Below are positions 52,780 to 61,489 of a stretch of 64,000 bases of DNA, piece after piece (position 1 is the stretch's first letter; every line of letters starts with the position of its first letter). The stretch covers positions 372,001 to 436,000 of the forward strand of contig NZ_FWXT01000002.1 in assembly GCF_900176535.1 (NCBI RefSeq). The letters run 5' to 3'. This DNA comes from Pedobacter africanus. GTDB taxonomy: Bacteria > Bacteroidota > Bacteroidia > Sphingobacteriales > Sphingobacteriaceae. The translations under genes and the position numbers were made by a program. A model generated the notes under the pieces. It made no database searches and was not told where the DNA came from. It saw only the letters and a list, made by a program, of their open reading frames with translations.

Positions 52780-54171
52780 ATGAAAATATTTCATTTCAAT
52801 ATAGGCCTTCTAATACTGCTTTTGGCAATCGTATGCTTGCTACCGGCCTGCAGTAAATTTACAGAAGTAGATTTGCCATCTTCGCAATTGACCTCTGGCA
52901 GCGTTTTTGAAAGTAAATCCACGGCAAATGCGGCAATGGTAGATGTCTACTCCAAGATCAGGGATAACGGTCTGCTTACGGGCTCTAATTCCGGGCTATC
53001 GAACCAATTGGCGCTTTATGCTGATGAATTTCAGTTTTACGGGCCCGCTCTAGCGATACAGGCAAAATTTTTTAACAATTCTCTTAGTGCTACCGACGCA
53101 GCAATTGCCGAGCTATGGGAAAGTAGCTATAGCCAAATTTATGCGGCCAACTCGGTTATAGAAGGGGTGGGGAAAGCTGTGGCGCTTGCACCCGCCGACA
53201 AGCAGCAGCTTACCGGGGAAGCCCTTTTTATAAGGGCGCTGATCCACTTTAATCTGGTCAATACTTTTGGTCGGGTCCCCTACATCAAAACAACCAACTA
53301 TCAGGAAAATAAAACGGTTTCGCGTATGGCAGAAGCTGAGGTCTACGCTTTGGTCAAATCAGATCTGGAACAGTCGGTTATATTTTTACCTGCTGCATAT
53401 ATTGGAGCAGAAAGAGTGAGGGCCAATAAATGGGCAGCTCAGGCATTACTGGCAAGGGTGTGCCTTTATATGCAGAAATGGGATGAGGCCGTTACAGCGT
53501 CCTCTGCAGTTTTAAGCCAATCTGAGTTGTACAAATGGCCTACTGATATCAATGGCGTGTTTTTAAAGGAAAGTCTTGCTACGATATGGCAATTGATGCC
53601 TAAAACAGGTGTAGAAAATACCTATCAGGGTAATATCTTTATTTTCCTGACCGGACCACCGCCCTCAACTGCAATCAGTGCATCGCTTTTTGGCGCTTTC
53701 GCTGCTAATGACCTTCGCCGGGAACAGTGGCTTAAAAGGGTGACAAATGGGACTTCAACATGGTATCATCCTTATAAATACAAAGAGAAGTCCAATACCA
53801 GTTCTTCCAAGGAATATTCGGTCGTGCTTCGAATAGCTGAGCAATACCTCATCCGCTCAGAGGCGAGGGCCCATCAGGGTAACCTTTCAGAAGCGAAGGA
53901 TGACTTAGACAAAGTTAGGAACTTGGCTGGTTTGTCCAATTCGGTAGCCAATACTTCTGAGGACATTATAGAGGCTGTTATACAGGAGCGACGTCTGGAG
54001 TTGTTTACCGAGTTCGGACACCGGTTCTTTGATCTGAAAAGGACTGGAAAGCTGGATCAGGTCTTGTCGCCGGTAAAGCCAAAATGGGAAACCAGCGACC
54101 GTGTATTACCAATTCCTCAATCTGAAATTTCACTTAATCCTAATCTAAAACCTCAAAATGCAGGCTATTAA
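52780..54171 (+). CDS. SusD/RagB family outer-membrane lipoprotein (locus 4)
   Basis: 463 residues, lipobox Leu-Pro-Ala-Cys. Close duplicate of the locus-3 SusD, with the same length and the same C-terminal ERRLELFTEFGHRFFDLKRT. Differences are spread along the protein, including loops near residues 90-130 that could alter substrate choice. Its last codons overlap the next gene by 14 nt, as in locus 3. Confidence 0.93.
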   Translation: MKIFHFNIGLLILLLAIVCLLPACSKFTEVDLPSSQLTSGSVFESKSTANAAMVDVYSKIRDNGLLTGSNSGLSNQLALYADEFQFYGPALAIQAKFFNNSLSATDAAIAELWESSYSQIYAANSVIEGVGKAVALAPADKQQLTGEALFIRALIHFNLVNTFGRVPYIKTTNYQENKTVSRMAEAEVYALVKSDLEQSVIFLPAAYIGAERVRANKWAAQALLARVCLYMQKWDEAVTASSAVLSQSELYKWPTDINGVFLKESLATIWQLMPKTGVENTYQGNIFIFLTGPPPSTAISASLFGAFAANDLRREQWLKRVTNGTSTWYHPYKYKEKSNTSSSKEYSVVLRIAEQYLIRSEARAHQGNLSEAKDDLDKVRNLAGLSNSVANTSEDIIEAVIQERRLELFTEFGHRFFDLKRTGKLDQVLSPVKPKWETSDRVLPIPQSEISLNPNLKPQNAGY

Positions 54172-56767
54172 ACCAAGATATAAATCTTATTTCTGGGCTT
54201 ATTTAAGTTTAATCTATCTTTTTGTGTCCTCAACTAACCTTTATGGACAGGTTTATAAAAAGAGGTTGCTAACACCTGGTGAATATCCTTTGTGGGGCTA
54301 TCTGGTGCCAGATAAAATTTCTGATAAGGCAAACTGGGTTAGCTACCGCTCTTGGTATGAGCATACCGGGGAGGATACGTTAGTAGTTCAACAAACCTAT
54401 GGACATAAGAAGTATGTTTTTGCTGGCTCAGAATCAGGAAAGTTCAATGGAGACACAGATTTTGCTTGTATGAAAAGCGATACGCTTACATTAGTGGAAT
54501 TGAAATCAGGGAAAAGCTTGAAAATTCCGCATGCAGCTAATTTCGCTTTTTCCGGAAATCAAAAATTTTTGATAGTGCTGCTCAAACAGACTGATCAGAA
54601 ATTTACACTTGAAATTAGGGATAGAACTGGGTCGGTAGTCGAAAAGGTTTTAGATATTGCTCAATACCGATTTGAACCTTCAGAGAATGGTATAGTTTAC
54701 TGCGTAGCAAAAAATAATGTTTATAGTGCGGAATTCATTTTGTTTAAAGATCTTGCTTCAAGAAAAACATTTACCACTAATCACAAGGCACCCTTTAAAA
54801 ACTTTGTTTGGAGTGGAAATTCAATTGCCTTTATTGAGGCTTTAACAGAGGGATTTGAGATTTTCGTATATCATCTACTGCAGGATAAACTGAATAGGCT
54901 CGATCAGAAAAAAGCTACTGGATTTCCTGCTGAGATGAAGATTTCAGATGGGAGGTTTAAAAACCTGATGATATCAAAAAATGGGGAGAAAGTGTTTTTT
55001 TGGCTGAAAGAAAATCAAATAAAATCCAATCTTATTGATCCTAAAGCAGTACAGGTTTGGAATGCCGGGGATAAGCAGTTATTTGGTTCCAAAAAACTTT
55101 TGGGAGACTATGTAATGTCTGATAAATTGGCAGTTTGGGACTTAAAGCACAACAGTGTACTTCAGCTAACCGATAAGGACCGACCAAGTGGTTTTTTGAG
55201 TGCGGATTACAATTATGCTTTTACTTATGATAAAAACGCATACGAGCCTCAGACGAGACAAATTGGTGCTTACGATTTATATCTGGTCAATTTAAAAAAT
55301 GGAGAGAAGAAAAGTATTATAGATCGTTATACTCTTGGAGATTATATTCCCTCAAGGTCACCTGATGGGCGTTACCTGTGTTATGCAAAACAAGGACACT
55401 GGTGGATTTATGATATTCAAACAGACCTACATACCAATATAACAACAAGCCTGCATAATTCTTTTTTTGTAGAATATACCAATATCCCACAGGAAGATGC
55501 CCCGTATGGAATTGGGGGATGGACCACCAAGGGAGAAGTTATCCTTTATGATCGGTATGACCTTTGGAAAATTTCTTTGGATGGAAAAGTAAAAGTAAGG
55601 TTGACCAAAGGAAGAGAAATACAAAAGACCTATCGTGTGAAATTTGATTCTAGGATATACAATGCAGGTGCCGAATCAAATATGTATACACTTGATCCAA
55701 ATAAGGGTTTACTGTTAACCACCTCAGACAGAGACATAGGTGCAACTGGAATAAGTTATTTGAGTTCCAGACTGGGACCTAAAGACTTATTGTGGGAAAA
55801 CAAAAAACTTCATCAGGTTAGTAAAGCGGAGCATATGGACACTTTTATGTACTTAGAGGAGAGTTTTTCATCTCCGCCAAAATTGATGCTCTATGATGGT
55901 AAAACTAAAGAGATTGCAGGCAGTAACAAACATCAGGATCAATATCATTGGGGTAAAAGTGAGCGGATTGAATACTTTGTGAACGGCATAAAGACCAAAG
56001 GTGTGCTGTTTTATCCAGCAGGTTACCAATCTGGCCGAAAATATCCTATGGTGGTCAATATCTATGAACGCCAGTTTGCCTATATTCATGATTACGAAAA
56101 TCCTACCCTCATCAACGGTGCTGGTAATAACGTGACCAATTTTACACTTCAAGGTTATTTTGTATTGTATCCTGATATCAATTATGAATTTGGAAATTTA
56201 AAGGAATCAGTAACAAAAAGTGTGCTTTCAGCCGTTGATGCCGTTATTGTAAAAGGCGACGTGCAGCCAGATAAAATAGGGCTTATCGGGCATTCTTTTG
56301 GTGGCTATGAGACCGATTTAATTATTACCCAAACAGATCGTTTTGCAGCTGCAGTTGCCGGTGCAGCATGGACTGATCTGGTAAGTGCATATTTGTATTT
56401 TGGACAAGAGACCATGAGGCCGGATTTTTTTAGGTTTGAAGATCAACAAATGCGAATTGGCAAATCACTGTATGAGGATATGGAAAGCTATTTGAAAAAT
56501 TCTCCTGTCTTATTAGCGGATAAAGTTAAAACACCTCTATTAGGATGGGCTGGTAAAGATGATGCAACGATCAATTCTTTACAATCTATGGAGTTTTTCC
56601 TGGCACTTCGCAGGGCAAATAAGGAACATATTCTATTGGTTTATCCGGAAGATGGACATCAACTGGAAAAAAAGGAAAACGCGGCCGACCTTAGTGAACG
56701 AATTATGCAATGGTTTGATTATTACCTGAAGGGAGGTGAAAAACAGGATTGGATGAACAAAAACTGA
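54158..56767 (+). CDS. S9 family serine peptidase, exported (locus 4)
   Basis: 869 residues; signal ending near Leu-Tyr-Gly-Gln; propeller-type region and alpha/beta-hydrolase domain with Ser713 (Gly-His-Ser-Phe-Gly-Gly), Asp802 (Gly-Lys-Asp-Asp) and His834 (Asp-Gly-His). Overlaps the SusD end by 14 nt like its locus-3 counterpart. Last gene of the tandem array; two terminators follow. Confidence 0.9.
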   Translation: MQAIKPRYKSYFWAYLSLIYLFVSSTNLYGQVYKKRLLTPGEYPLWGYLVPDKISDKANWVSYRSWYEHTGEDTLVVQQTYGHKKYVFAGSESGKFNGDTDFACMKSDTLTLVELKSGKSLKIPHAANFAFSGNQKFLIVLLKQTDQKFTLEIRDRTGSVVEKVLDIAQYRFEPSENGIVYCVAKNNVYSAEFILFKDLASRKTFTTNHKAPFKNFVWSGNSIAFIEALTEGFEIFVYHLLQDKLNRLDQKKATGFPAEMKISDGRFKNLMISKNGEKVFFWLKENQIKSNLIDPKAVQVWNAGDKQLFGSKKLLGDYVMSDKLAVWDLKHNSVLQLTDKDRPSGFLSADYNYAFTYDKNAYEPQTRQIGAYDLYLVNLKNGEKKSIIDRYTLGDYIPSRSPDGRYLCYAKQGHWWIYDIQTDLHTNITTSLHNSFFVEYTNIPQEDAPYGIGGWTTKGEVILYDRYDLWKISLDGKVKVRLTKGREIQKTYRVKFDSRIYNAGAESNMYTLDPNKGLLLTTSDRDIGATGISYLSSRLGPKDLLWENKKLHQVSKAEHMDTFMYLEESFSSPPKLMLYDGKTKEIAGSNKHQDQYHWGKSERIEYFVNGIKTKGVLFYPAGYQSGRKYPMVVNIYERQFAYIHDYENPTLINGAGNNVTNFTLQGYFVLYPDINYEFGNLKESVTKSVLSAVDAVIVKGDVQPDKIGLIGHSFGGYETDLIITQTDRFAAAVAGAAWTDLVSAYLYFGQETMRPDFFRFEDQQMRIGKSLYEDMESYLKNSPVLLADKVKTPLLGWAGKDDATINSLQSMEFFLALRRANKEHILLVYPEDGHQLEKKENAADLSERIMQWFDYYLKGGEKQDWMNKN

Positions 56768-56898
56768 ACGTTGTTAACCAAGGTTTCATATACGGATTTG
56801 AGAATTTTCAAAATTAGTCTACCAGAGGTATTATCGATGGGATAGTGAAGCAAATAAAGTATTGGTAATGCGAATAAACTTAGTATAATAGTTAATGA

Positions 56899-56937
56899 TA
56901 AAAGGGAACTGCCAGGATGGGAAAGTCCCTTTTTTTT
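56899..56937 (+). terminator. Terminator after locus 4
   Basis: AAAAGGG-A-ACT pairs with AGT-CCCTTTT (one bulged A) around a 13-nt loop, followed by a run of T. Confidence 0.65.
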
Positions 56938-57000
56938 AAATCTATTGTATATGATTAAAGCTATATCAGAAGACAAATCTTTGGTGATTTAAAATAAGGA

Positions 57001-57027
57001 AATCCGGCGACATCGCCGGATTTTTCT
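57001..57027. terminator. Second terminator, between locus 4 and the Fic gene
   Basis: AATCCGGCG pairs perfectly with CGCCGGATT around a 4-nt loop, followed by TTTCTTTTT. It stands between the plus-strand locus 4 and the convergent Fic gene. Confidence 0.75.
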
Positions 57028-57106
57028 TTTTAAGGGTTTTTACTTTTGAATGTTAACCTAAGATAAACTGATGAATAAGCTCTCATTGGCTGCCCGGTTT
57101 CTATCG

Positions 57107-58471
57107 TTAGGCTGAAACGCCGGTGGCAGATTTGATTGTATCGATTAAAATGCGCAGGTTACTGCCAATAATATGTTTGATTTCATTTTCTGTAAAAGGC
57201 TGGCCATAAGCTTTTTTTAGTGTAGGTTCTTTCTTGTTGTTTATAGTAATTGAATAATCAAACTCGTTGAATGTAAAATGATTTGTAATGATTATATCAG
57301 TTCTTTCTGTTGCCTTTTTTAAGGCGGTTCCTTTAACACCAATATTAAGACCTCGCAGATAAGGATATTTTTTTAAGCCTTCGTTGACTTTCGCTGTGAA
57401 TTTATCAGTATTGTAAGTATAGTCTATTCCAGAATTGTTGTTGGATGAATAAAGAATTGCACTGATGTTAATGGTCAAATCGACAAAGTAATCTTTTAAT
57501 GCTTCGAGTTTTTCTTCAATTGCTGATGCAACTTGCACAGATCTTTCGGTAACGATAATCTGAAGTTCTTCCTCTGACCTCTTTTTTTCGAAATTGTTGG
57601 GCCTTCTATCCAGTTCATTTTTAAGCAAGGCAAGTTCCTTATCCAGGTCATCTGGTTCTTCCAGGTTTTCGCCTTTAGCTGCTTTAAGCCATACGTCAAA
57701 ACTCCATACTACCTGTTCAGCGATATGCTCGCTGAAAGCAGGCAGGTCTCCAGCATCAGCTTTATGCAATGCGGCCAGGTATTGTTTTTTTTCTGATGAC
57801 TTAATCACCACCACAGGATATCCCTTTCTTATAAGAATGTAGTTCATTAACAACCGGGCTACCCGGCCGTTACCATCATCAAAGGGATGGATGCGCACCA
57901 AACGGTAATGTAAAATAGAAGAGAGAATAACTGGGTCTTCTTTATGCATGTGTTCATTTGTCCATTGAATAAGCTCGGCCATTTCGGCCGCTACCTTACC
58001 GGGCTCGGTATAATGTAACATTTCGCCATTGGGCAGAATAACCGAATTTGGTGTTTTTTTATAATCGCCACGTGTTATTTTTTTTCTGGTAGATTGTCCA
58101 TCCGGGGTTTGGGCATCTTTCCAGAAATCCCGTACAAGCAAATGTTTGTTCAGCGAGCGGATAAACTGTTCTGTTAGCGGGCGTTCTATATCAAGGGCTT
58201 CTTCCTGTACCATTTTTAAGGCTACATCGTGCGCTTTCATTTCTTCATATTCACGCATTTCATGGTCGCCAGTGGTTTGATCAAACAGTAGCAGTAACGC
58301 GGTTTCGCCATAGGTTAGCCTATTGCCTTCCAGGTGATTGGAATTGTAATTAAACTCCAGCCGAAACTTTTTGTCAACTGCTCTTTGCTGTTCGGCAGAG
58401 AGCGGCAGCAATTTTTGTAATTGTTGGTTTTGCTGTGTTATGTGTTGTAAAAGTGCTCCGAGTGTGGCCAT
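57107..58471 (-). CDS. Fic family protein (predicted AMPylase or related transferase)
   Basis: 454 residues. The Fic core motif His-Pro-Phe-Asp-Asp-Gly-Asn-Gly-Arg-Val-Ala-Arg is at 195-206, with the catalytic His195. An N-terminal inhibitory motif Ser44-Asn-His-Leu-Glu48-Gly49 matches the (S/T)xxxE(G/N) class, so activity is probably self-inhibited as in class II Fic proteins. The C-terminal 200 residues hold a helical and an AlbA-like or winged-helix-like region without clear assignment. Fic enzymes transfer AMP or other groups to target hydroxyls. The last 39 nt of the gene and 20 nt beyond recur as a remnant at 23814, indicating movement of the gene. Confidence 0.9.
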   Translation of the reverse strand: MATLGALLQHITQQNQQLQKLLPLSAEQQRAVDKKFRLEFNYNSNHLEGNRLTYGETALLLLFDQTTGDHEMREYEEMKAHDVALKMVQEEALDIERPLTEQFIRSLNKHLLVRDFWKDAQTPDGQSTRKKITRGDYKKTPNSVILPNGEMLHYTEPGKVAAEMAELIQWTNEHMHKEDPVILSSILHYRLVRIHPFDDGNGRVARLLMNYILIRKGYPVVVIKSSEKKQYLAALHKADAGDLPAFSEHIAEQVVWSFDVWLKAAKGENLEEPDDLDKELALLKNELDRRPNNFEKKRSEEELQIIVTERSVQVASAIEEKLEALKDYFVDLTINISAILYSSNNNSGIDYTYNTDKFTAKVNEGLKKYPYLRGLNIGVKGTALKKATERTDIIITNHFTFNEFDYSITINNKKEPTLKKAYGQPFTENEIKHIIGSNLRILIDTIKSATGVSA

Positions 58472-58754
58472 GTTTAGAATTTAAGCTAAAATACTAAAAA
58501 GAATTAAGGGTTCATCAGCTATAGATGTTCAGTATTTCTGATGAAACCTGTTCGTTTATCTTCTTTTTTTGATGGGAATAAAGGTTACTGGTTCGTTGCG
58601 GATGATTTTAATGAATATATGTAATGACATATCTCCTGGATACCCATAATTTATCCTTGCAGATTTGCGCTGGCGCTTTTTACTCCTTTTATTCGCAAGG
58701 CCTGAAAAAAGCCATGCAAAAAACGGGGTGAGGGGGTAGGTTGGTTTAAACTCA

Positions 58755-58786
58755 TTTGTATAACTTGTATAAAATTAGTATATTTG
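58755..58786 (+). promoter_or_regulatory. Perfect Bacteroidota-type promoter for the DUF3800-linked RNA
   Basis: TTTG at 58755-58758, a 20-nt spacer and TATATTTG at 58779-58786 match the TTTG-N19-21-TAnnTTTG consensus with no mismatch. Predicted start near 58793. Confidence 0.75.
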
Positions 58787-58792
58787 TTGCAT

Positions 58793-58862
58793 CGAGACCT
58801 AAGGGGTTGTACGACCTCGGCTGGCCTCGACCAAATCCTCGGTTTGGGACCGGGGTTTTTTT
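58793..58862 (+). ncRNA. Small RNA next to the DUF3800 gene (candidate DUF3800 RNA motif)
   Basis: About 70 nt between a perfect promoter and a T7 run, GC-rich, with no ORF. CCAAA/TTTGG can form one stem whose 7-nt loop holds CCTCGG, which pairs with the CCGGGG before the T-run, giving either an H-type pseudoknot or a terminator hairpin. From memory, structured RNAs named DUF3800-I onward (Weinberg and co-workers, 2017) are found beside DUF3800 genes; I could not test which model fits. It runs convergent to the DUF3800 gene and its terminator touches that gene's stop codon. Confidence 0.6.
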
Positions 58863-59612
58863 ATATCCTAATAATTCCTTTTTCATCACTAATTGGTGAT
58901 ACATGGCAATTACTGGCAAGCTTTCTTTTAAATATTCTATCAGCATCGAACTTTTTTCTTGCAGTTCGCGGAAACTCCTGTTCTTTAAAAGTATAAGCAG
59001 TAACATCGGCTGCCTGAATAAGCATGGAGTCTGATGATACTTTATAAACCGGATCTTCGATGATCCAGTTTATTGGAGCAACACCACTATGCTGATCACT
59101 TACTCCAGTTCCAAGTAATTTGCGCACATGAGTAGAAATCTTTTTTTCATTTGCCCTATCAAAAAACATAACGCCCCATTCTTTTTTAGTTTGTAAAAAG
59201 TGATCGTAGGCCTGGTACAACCTGGTTACGATTTCAGTTATGTAATTGGCAGGATCTAGTTTCGACTTTGTTTATCAAGTACAACGGCAATAATTTTAAA
59301 CTCGGCCTGTATACCAATTACATGGCCAAAACTTTCAATCAATTTCCATCGTTCAGGAACACTGATTTGTTTGTAAATTGTGTTGTTGTGAGGATCTACC
59401 AATTCGGCACAATGAAACTCCTGATCGTAAGGCAAGATGCCTTCCCTGGCAATTTGTTTTCTAAAGTTTTTAAGAATATTTAACGATTGCTTCCACTGGG
59501 CGTCTTTAATAATTATGGCAGTATAAATTAAATATGGAGAACCATTTTTAACAGGCTTAGAAGCATCATAGGAACCAGCATCTCCACTTTCATCAGCGTA
59601 ACATAAATACAT
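58861..59612 (-). pseudogene. DUF3800 gene split by a frameshift
   Basis: The 5' part (59612 to 59256) encodes the DUF3800 start, Tyr-Ala-Asp-Glu-Ser-Gly-Asp, and stops at a TAG just after VVLDKQSRN. The neighbouring frame continues directly (KLDPANYITEIV, then YQAYDHFLQTKKEWGVMFFD) and ends with the family's C-terminal Leu-Ile-Gln-Ala-Ala-Asp-Val-Thr-Ala-Tyr. One base change near 59262-59270 would restore a protein of about 250 residues. DUF3800 proteins have an RNase H-like fold and unknown function. Sequencing error or programmed shift cannot be excluded. Confidence 0.8.
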
Positions 59613-59949
59613 ATTTGTTATTGTGTTTAAGCAAAGATAAGCACAAAATGCTCAAAATTGGAAATTATTTTAATTCATACGATTGTATTTTATTTTAAGT
59701 AAAAAATGGTTCTGAGTATCTTCACCTGCATTTTTATAAGCTGCTTTAAGTTTAAAGTACAACGGAACCATCAATATTTCCTGTAGCAATATTTCGCATA
59801 AATTATTGCAGCATAAAACTTCAAAGGGTAAGTTTAATTCATATAGTGAGGTATATATTCAAAAATGAACTTTATTATGTTCAAAAGTGAGTCGTGCTGA
59901 GCCTGCTTGCCTGCGTATCTTTATGTAAACTGTAAAGAAAGGAGGAAAC
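59613..59949. other. AT-rich leader region of the DUF6266 cassette
   Basis: No ORF of note. A TATCTTTG -7 box for the minus-strand DUF3800 gene lies at 59639-59632, without a -33 box at the right distance. Tandem dyads at 59854 and 59876 are described separately. Confidence 0.35.
59854..59892. promoter_or_regulatory. Tandem dyad motifs, possible operator
   Basis: TATATTCAAAAATGAAC at 59854 and TATGTTCAAAAGTGAGT at 59876 are 22 bp apart, two helical turns. Each holds TTCA-N4-TGAA or TGAG, an inverted repeat. Their position about 60-95 bp before the first gene of the cassette fits a repressor or activator site. Confidence 0.4.
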
Positions 59950-60333
59950 ATGAATAAACTGTTACTTGAACTTCACTTGAATGCAAAAAACAGCGGTAAG
60001 CTTGTTTTAAAAAGCCCGGGGCAATTATTGCGCTTAAAAAAGCTGGACAATGCAATGCCCCTTGTGGCCAGCCTGCACCAGCTGAGCAAGGCCATTGATG
60101 CCGGGGCTGTACAAAATTGCGGCTATGAACTGAGAGACATCAATGGCAAAGAGTGGCTACTGGAATGCAAAGTGATAAGGGGGCTTGTGGATCTGCAGCT
60201 GTGGTTTCAGAGCCTGGATTTGAACGAACAGCTCCAAACCTTATTTAACTGGCGCGGCCCTGTGAGGGAATTTGTTAGCGCCATTAATGGTATGATTGAA
60301 AGAATGCCAAAATACAGGTTTGCATTTTGGTGA
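59950..60333 (+). CDS. Hypothetical protein heading the DUF6266 cassette, 127 residues
   Basis: No signal peptide; mixed alpha/beta, rich in Leu and Lys, ending Phe-Ala-Phe-Trp. It has a strong Shine-Dalgarno (AAAGGAGG, 4-5 nt before ATG), unusual for Bacteroidota chromosomal genes and more typical of highly expressed or phage-related genes. No family recognised. It precedes the first DUF6266 gene by about 80 nt. Confidence 0.6.
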   Translation: MNKLLLELHLNAKNSGKLVLKSPGQLLRLKKLDNAMPLVASLHQLSKAIDAGAVQNCGYELRDINGKEWLLECKVIRGLVDLQLWFQSLDLNEQLQTLFNWRGPVREFVSAINGMIERMPKYRFAFW

Positions 60334-60412
60334 AATTATAGCTGATATCGTTGCTAACCACAGCTTAAAAAAGGTTTGCAAACGTCTATAAACCCATTAA
60401 AATTTTTTGATT

Positions 60413-61057
60413 ATGGGAATTCAACACTTAGGAGCCTTTGGTGGCTTCGTGAACAAAACCGGGGCCCTGGTAGGGCACAGGACAGGGGGGCAGAATGTAA
60501 TTACGGCCATTCCGCATCCTTCAAATAAACCCCCAACAACGGCGCAGTTAAACCAGCGCGCCAAATTTAGGTTATTGGGGAGTTTTTTACGCCGGATGAC
60601 CGTTTTGATTAGGGTAGGCTTTGAGGAATCCCGCCTGCAAAAGCAGTCTGCTTTTAGCGCGGCCTTTAAAGAAAACTACTACAATGCGATTACTGGTGTA
60701 GCGCCAAACTTTACCATTAATTACCCCATGCTAGTGTATAGTAAAGGTATACTTAGTGGACCTTATACTGCAAGCGCACTGGCAGTTGCAGGCTCTAAAA
60801 TTGAAGTGACCTGGACTGCACAGATTGCAACGGGCGTTGGTGAGGCAACAGACAAAATTACTGTTGTGGCTTACAACCCTGCAAAGAAACAATTTGCAAT
60901 GCTGGCGGGGGCGGCTTTAAGGTCTGCTTTAACTTTTAACCTGCAGGTACCGCCAGACTGGGCTGGCGACGGATGCCATGTATGGGCAAGTATGGTAAGT
61001 ACTGACGGTAAAAAGGCAAGTGACAGCCAGTACCTGGGCTTACATACAATTCTTTAA
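60413..61057 (+). CDS. DUF6266 family protein (first copy)
   Basis: 214 residues from the ATG at 60413. The family pattern is visible: Gly-Phe-Val-Asn-Lys-Thr-Gly-Ala-Leu-Val-Gly near the start, Thr-x-Ala-Gln-Leu-x-Gln-Arg around residue 45, then a Gly-Phe-Glu, an Ala-Phe-x-Ala-Ala-x-Lys-x-Asn-Tyr motif and the C-terminal Asp-Gly-Lys-x-x-Ser-Asp-Ser-x-Tyr-x-Gly. Function unknown. First of three tandem members; a hairpin follows at 61063. Confidence 0.8.
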   Translation: MGIQHLGAFGGFVNKTGALVGHRTGGQNVITAIPHPSNKPPTTAQLNQRAKFRLLGSFLRRMTVLIRVGFEESRLQKQSAFSAAFKENYYNAITGVAPNFTINYPMLVYSKGILSGPYTASALAVAGSKIEVTWTAQIATGVGEATDKITVVAYNPAKKQFAMLAGAALRSALTFNLQVPPDWAGDGCHVWASMVSTDGKKASDSQYLGLHTIL

Positions 61058-61062
61058 TTAAT

Positions 61063-61085
61063 AGGGTGCCTTTTTTAGGCACCCT
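61063..61085 (+). terminator. Stem-loop after the first DUF6266 gene
   Basis: AGGGTGCC pairs perfectly with GGCACCCT around a TTTTTTA loop. The following TTAATT is only weakly T-rich, so partial termination or mRNA stabilisation is possible. Confidence 0.45.
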
Positions 61086-61111
61086 TAATTCCACATTTAA
61101 TTGAACAAACG

Positions 61112-61489
61112 ATGAAAGAGTTATTGATAAACAGGGGGATATTTTTTCTGCGCAGCATAACGCAAGCAAAAAAAGAGCACCATGTGCTGGGTTTGCTACT
61201 GGTACTCTGGGTGGCCATTAGCCTGTTTTTTAGCAGCCCGGAAATGACCGCAGGAATTAACCAGACCATGCCGCTGCTGCTTGTAATTGGGCTGTTAACC
61301 TACCTGATCTTACTGGAAACCAGTTTATGGTTATTTAACAGGTTCCTGATCCGTATGGGCTATCCATCTTTACAGGAAATGGTATCACAATTTAAACAGC
61401 TGGAAGAATGGCAACAATTAATTTTTTTATGGGCATCGTATGCCTTGGTGTTATTAACTGGCACAGCCTGCATAGCCACAGTTTTATAA
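61112..61489 (+). CDS. Membrane protein, 125 residues (holin-like position)
   Basis: Three predicted membrane segments (about 24-42, 50-72 and 103-122) with a basic N terminus. It lies directly upstream of a CHAP-type hydrolase gene, the usual position of a holin-like partner, but no holin family was recognised, so the role is inference. Confidence 0.6.
   Translation: MKELLINRGIFFLRSITQAKKEHHVLGLLLVLWVAISLFFSSPEMTAGINQTMPLLLVIGLLTYLILLETSLWLFNRFLIRMGYPSLQEMVSQFKQLEEWQQLIFLWASYALVLLTGTACIATVL

Noticed and set aside
58752..59006. Minus-strand ORF of 84 codons across the DUF3800 RNA
   Set aside because: It runs through the promoter, RNA and terminator, is in the wrong frame for DUF3800 and has no protein-like conservation signs.
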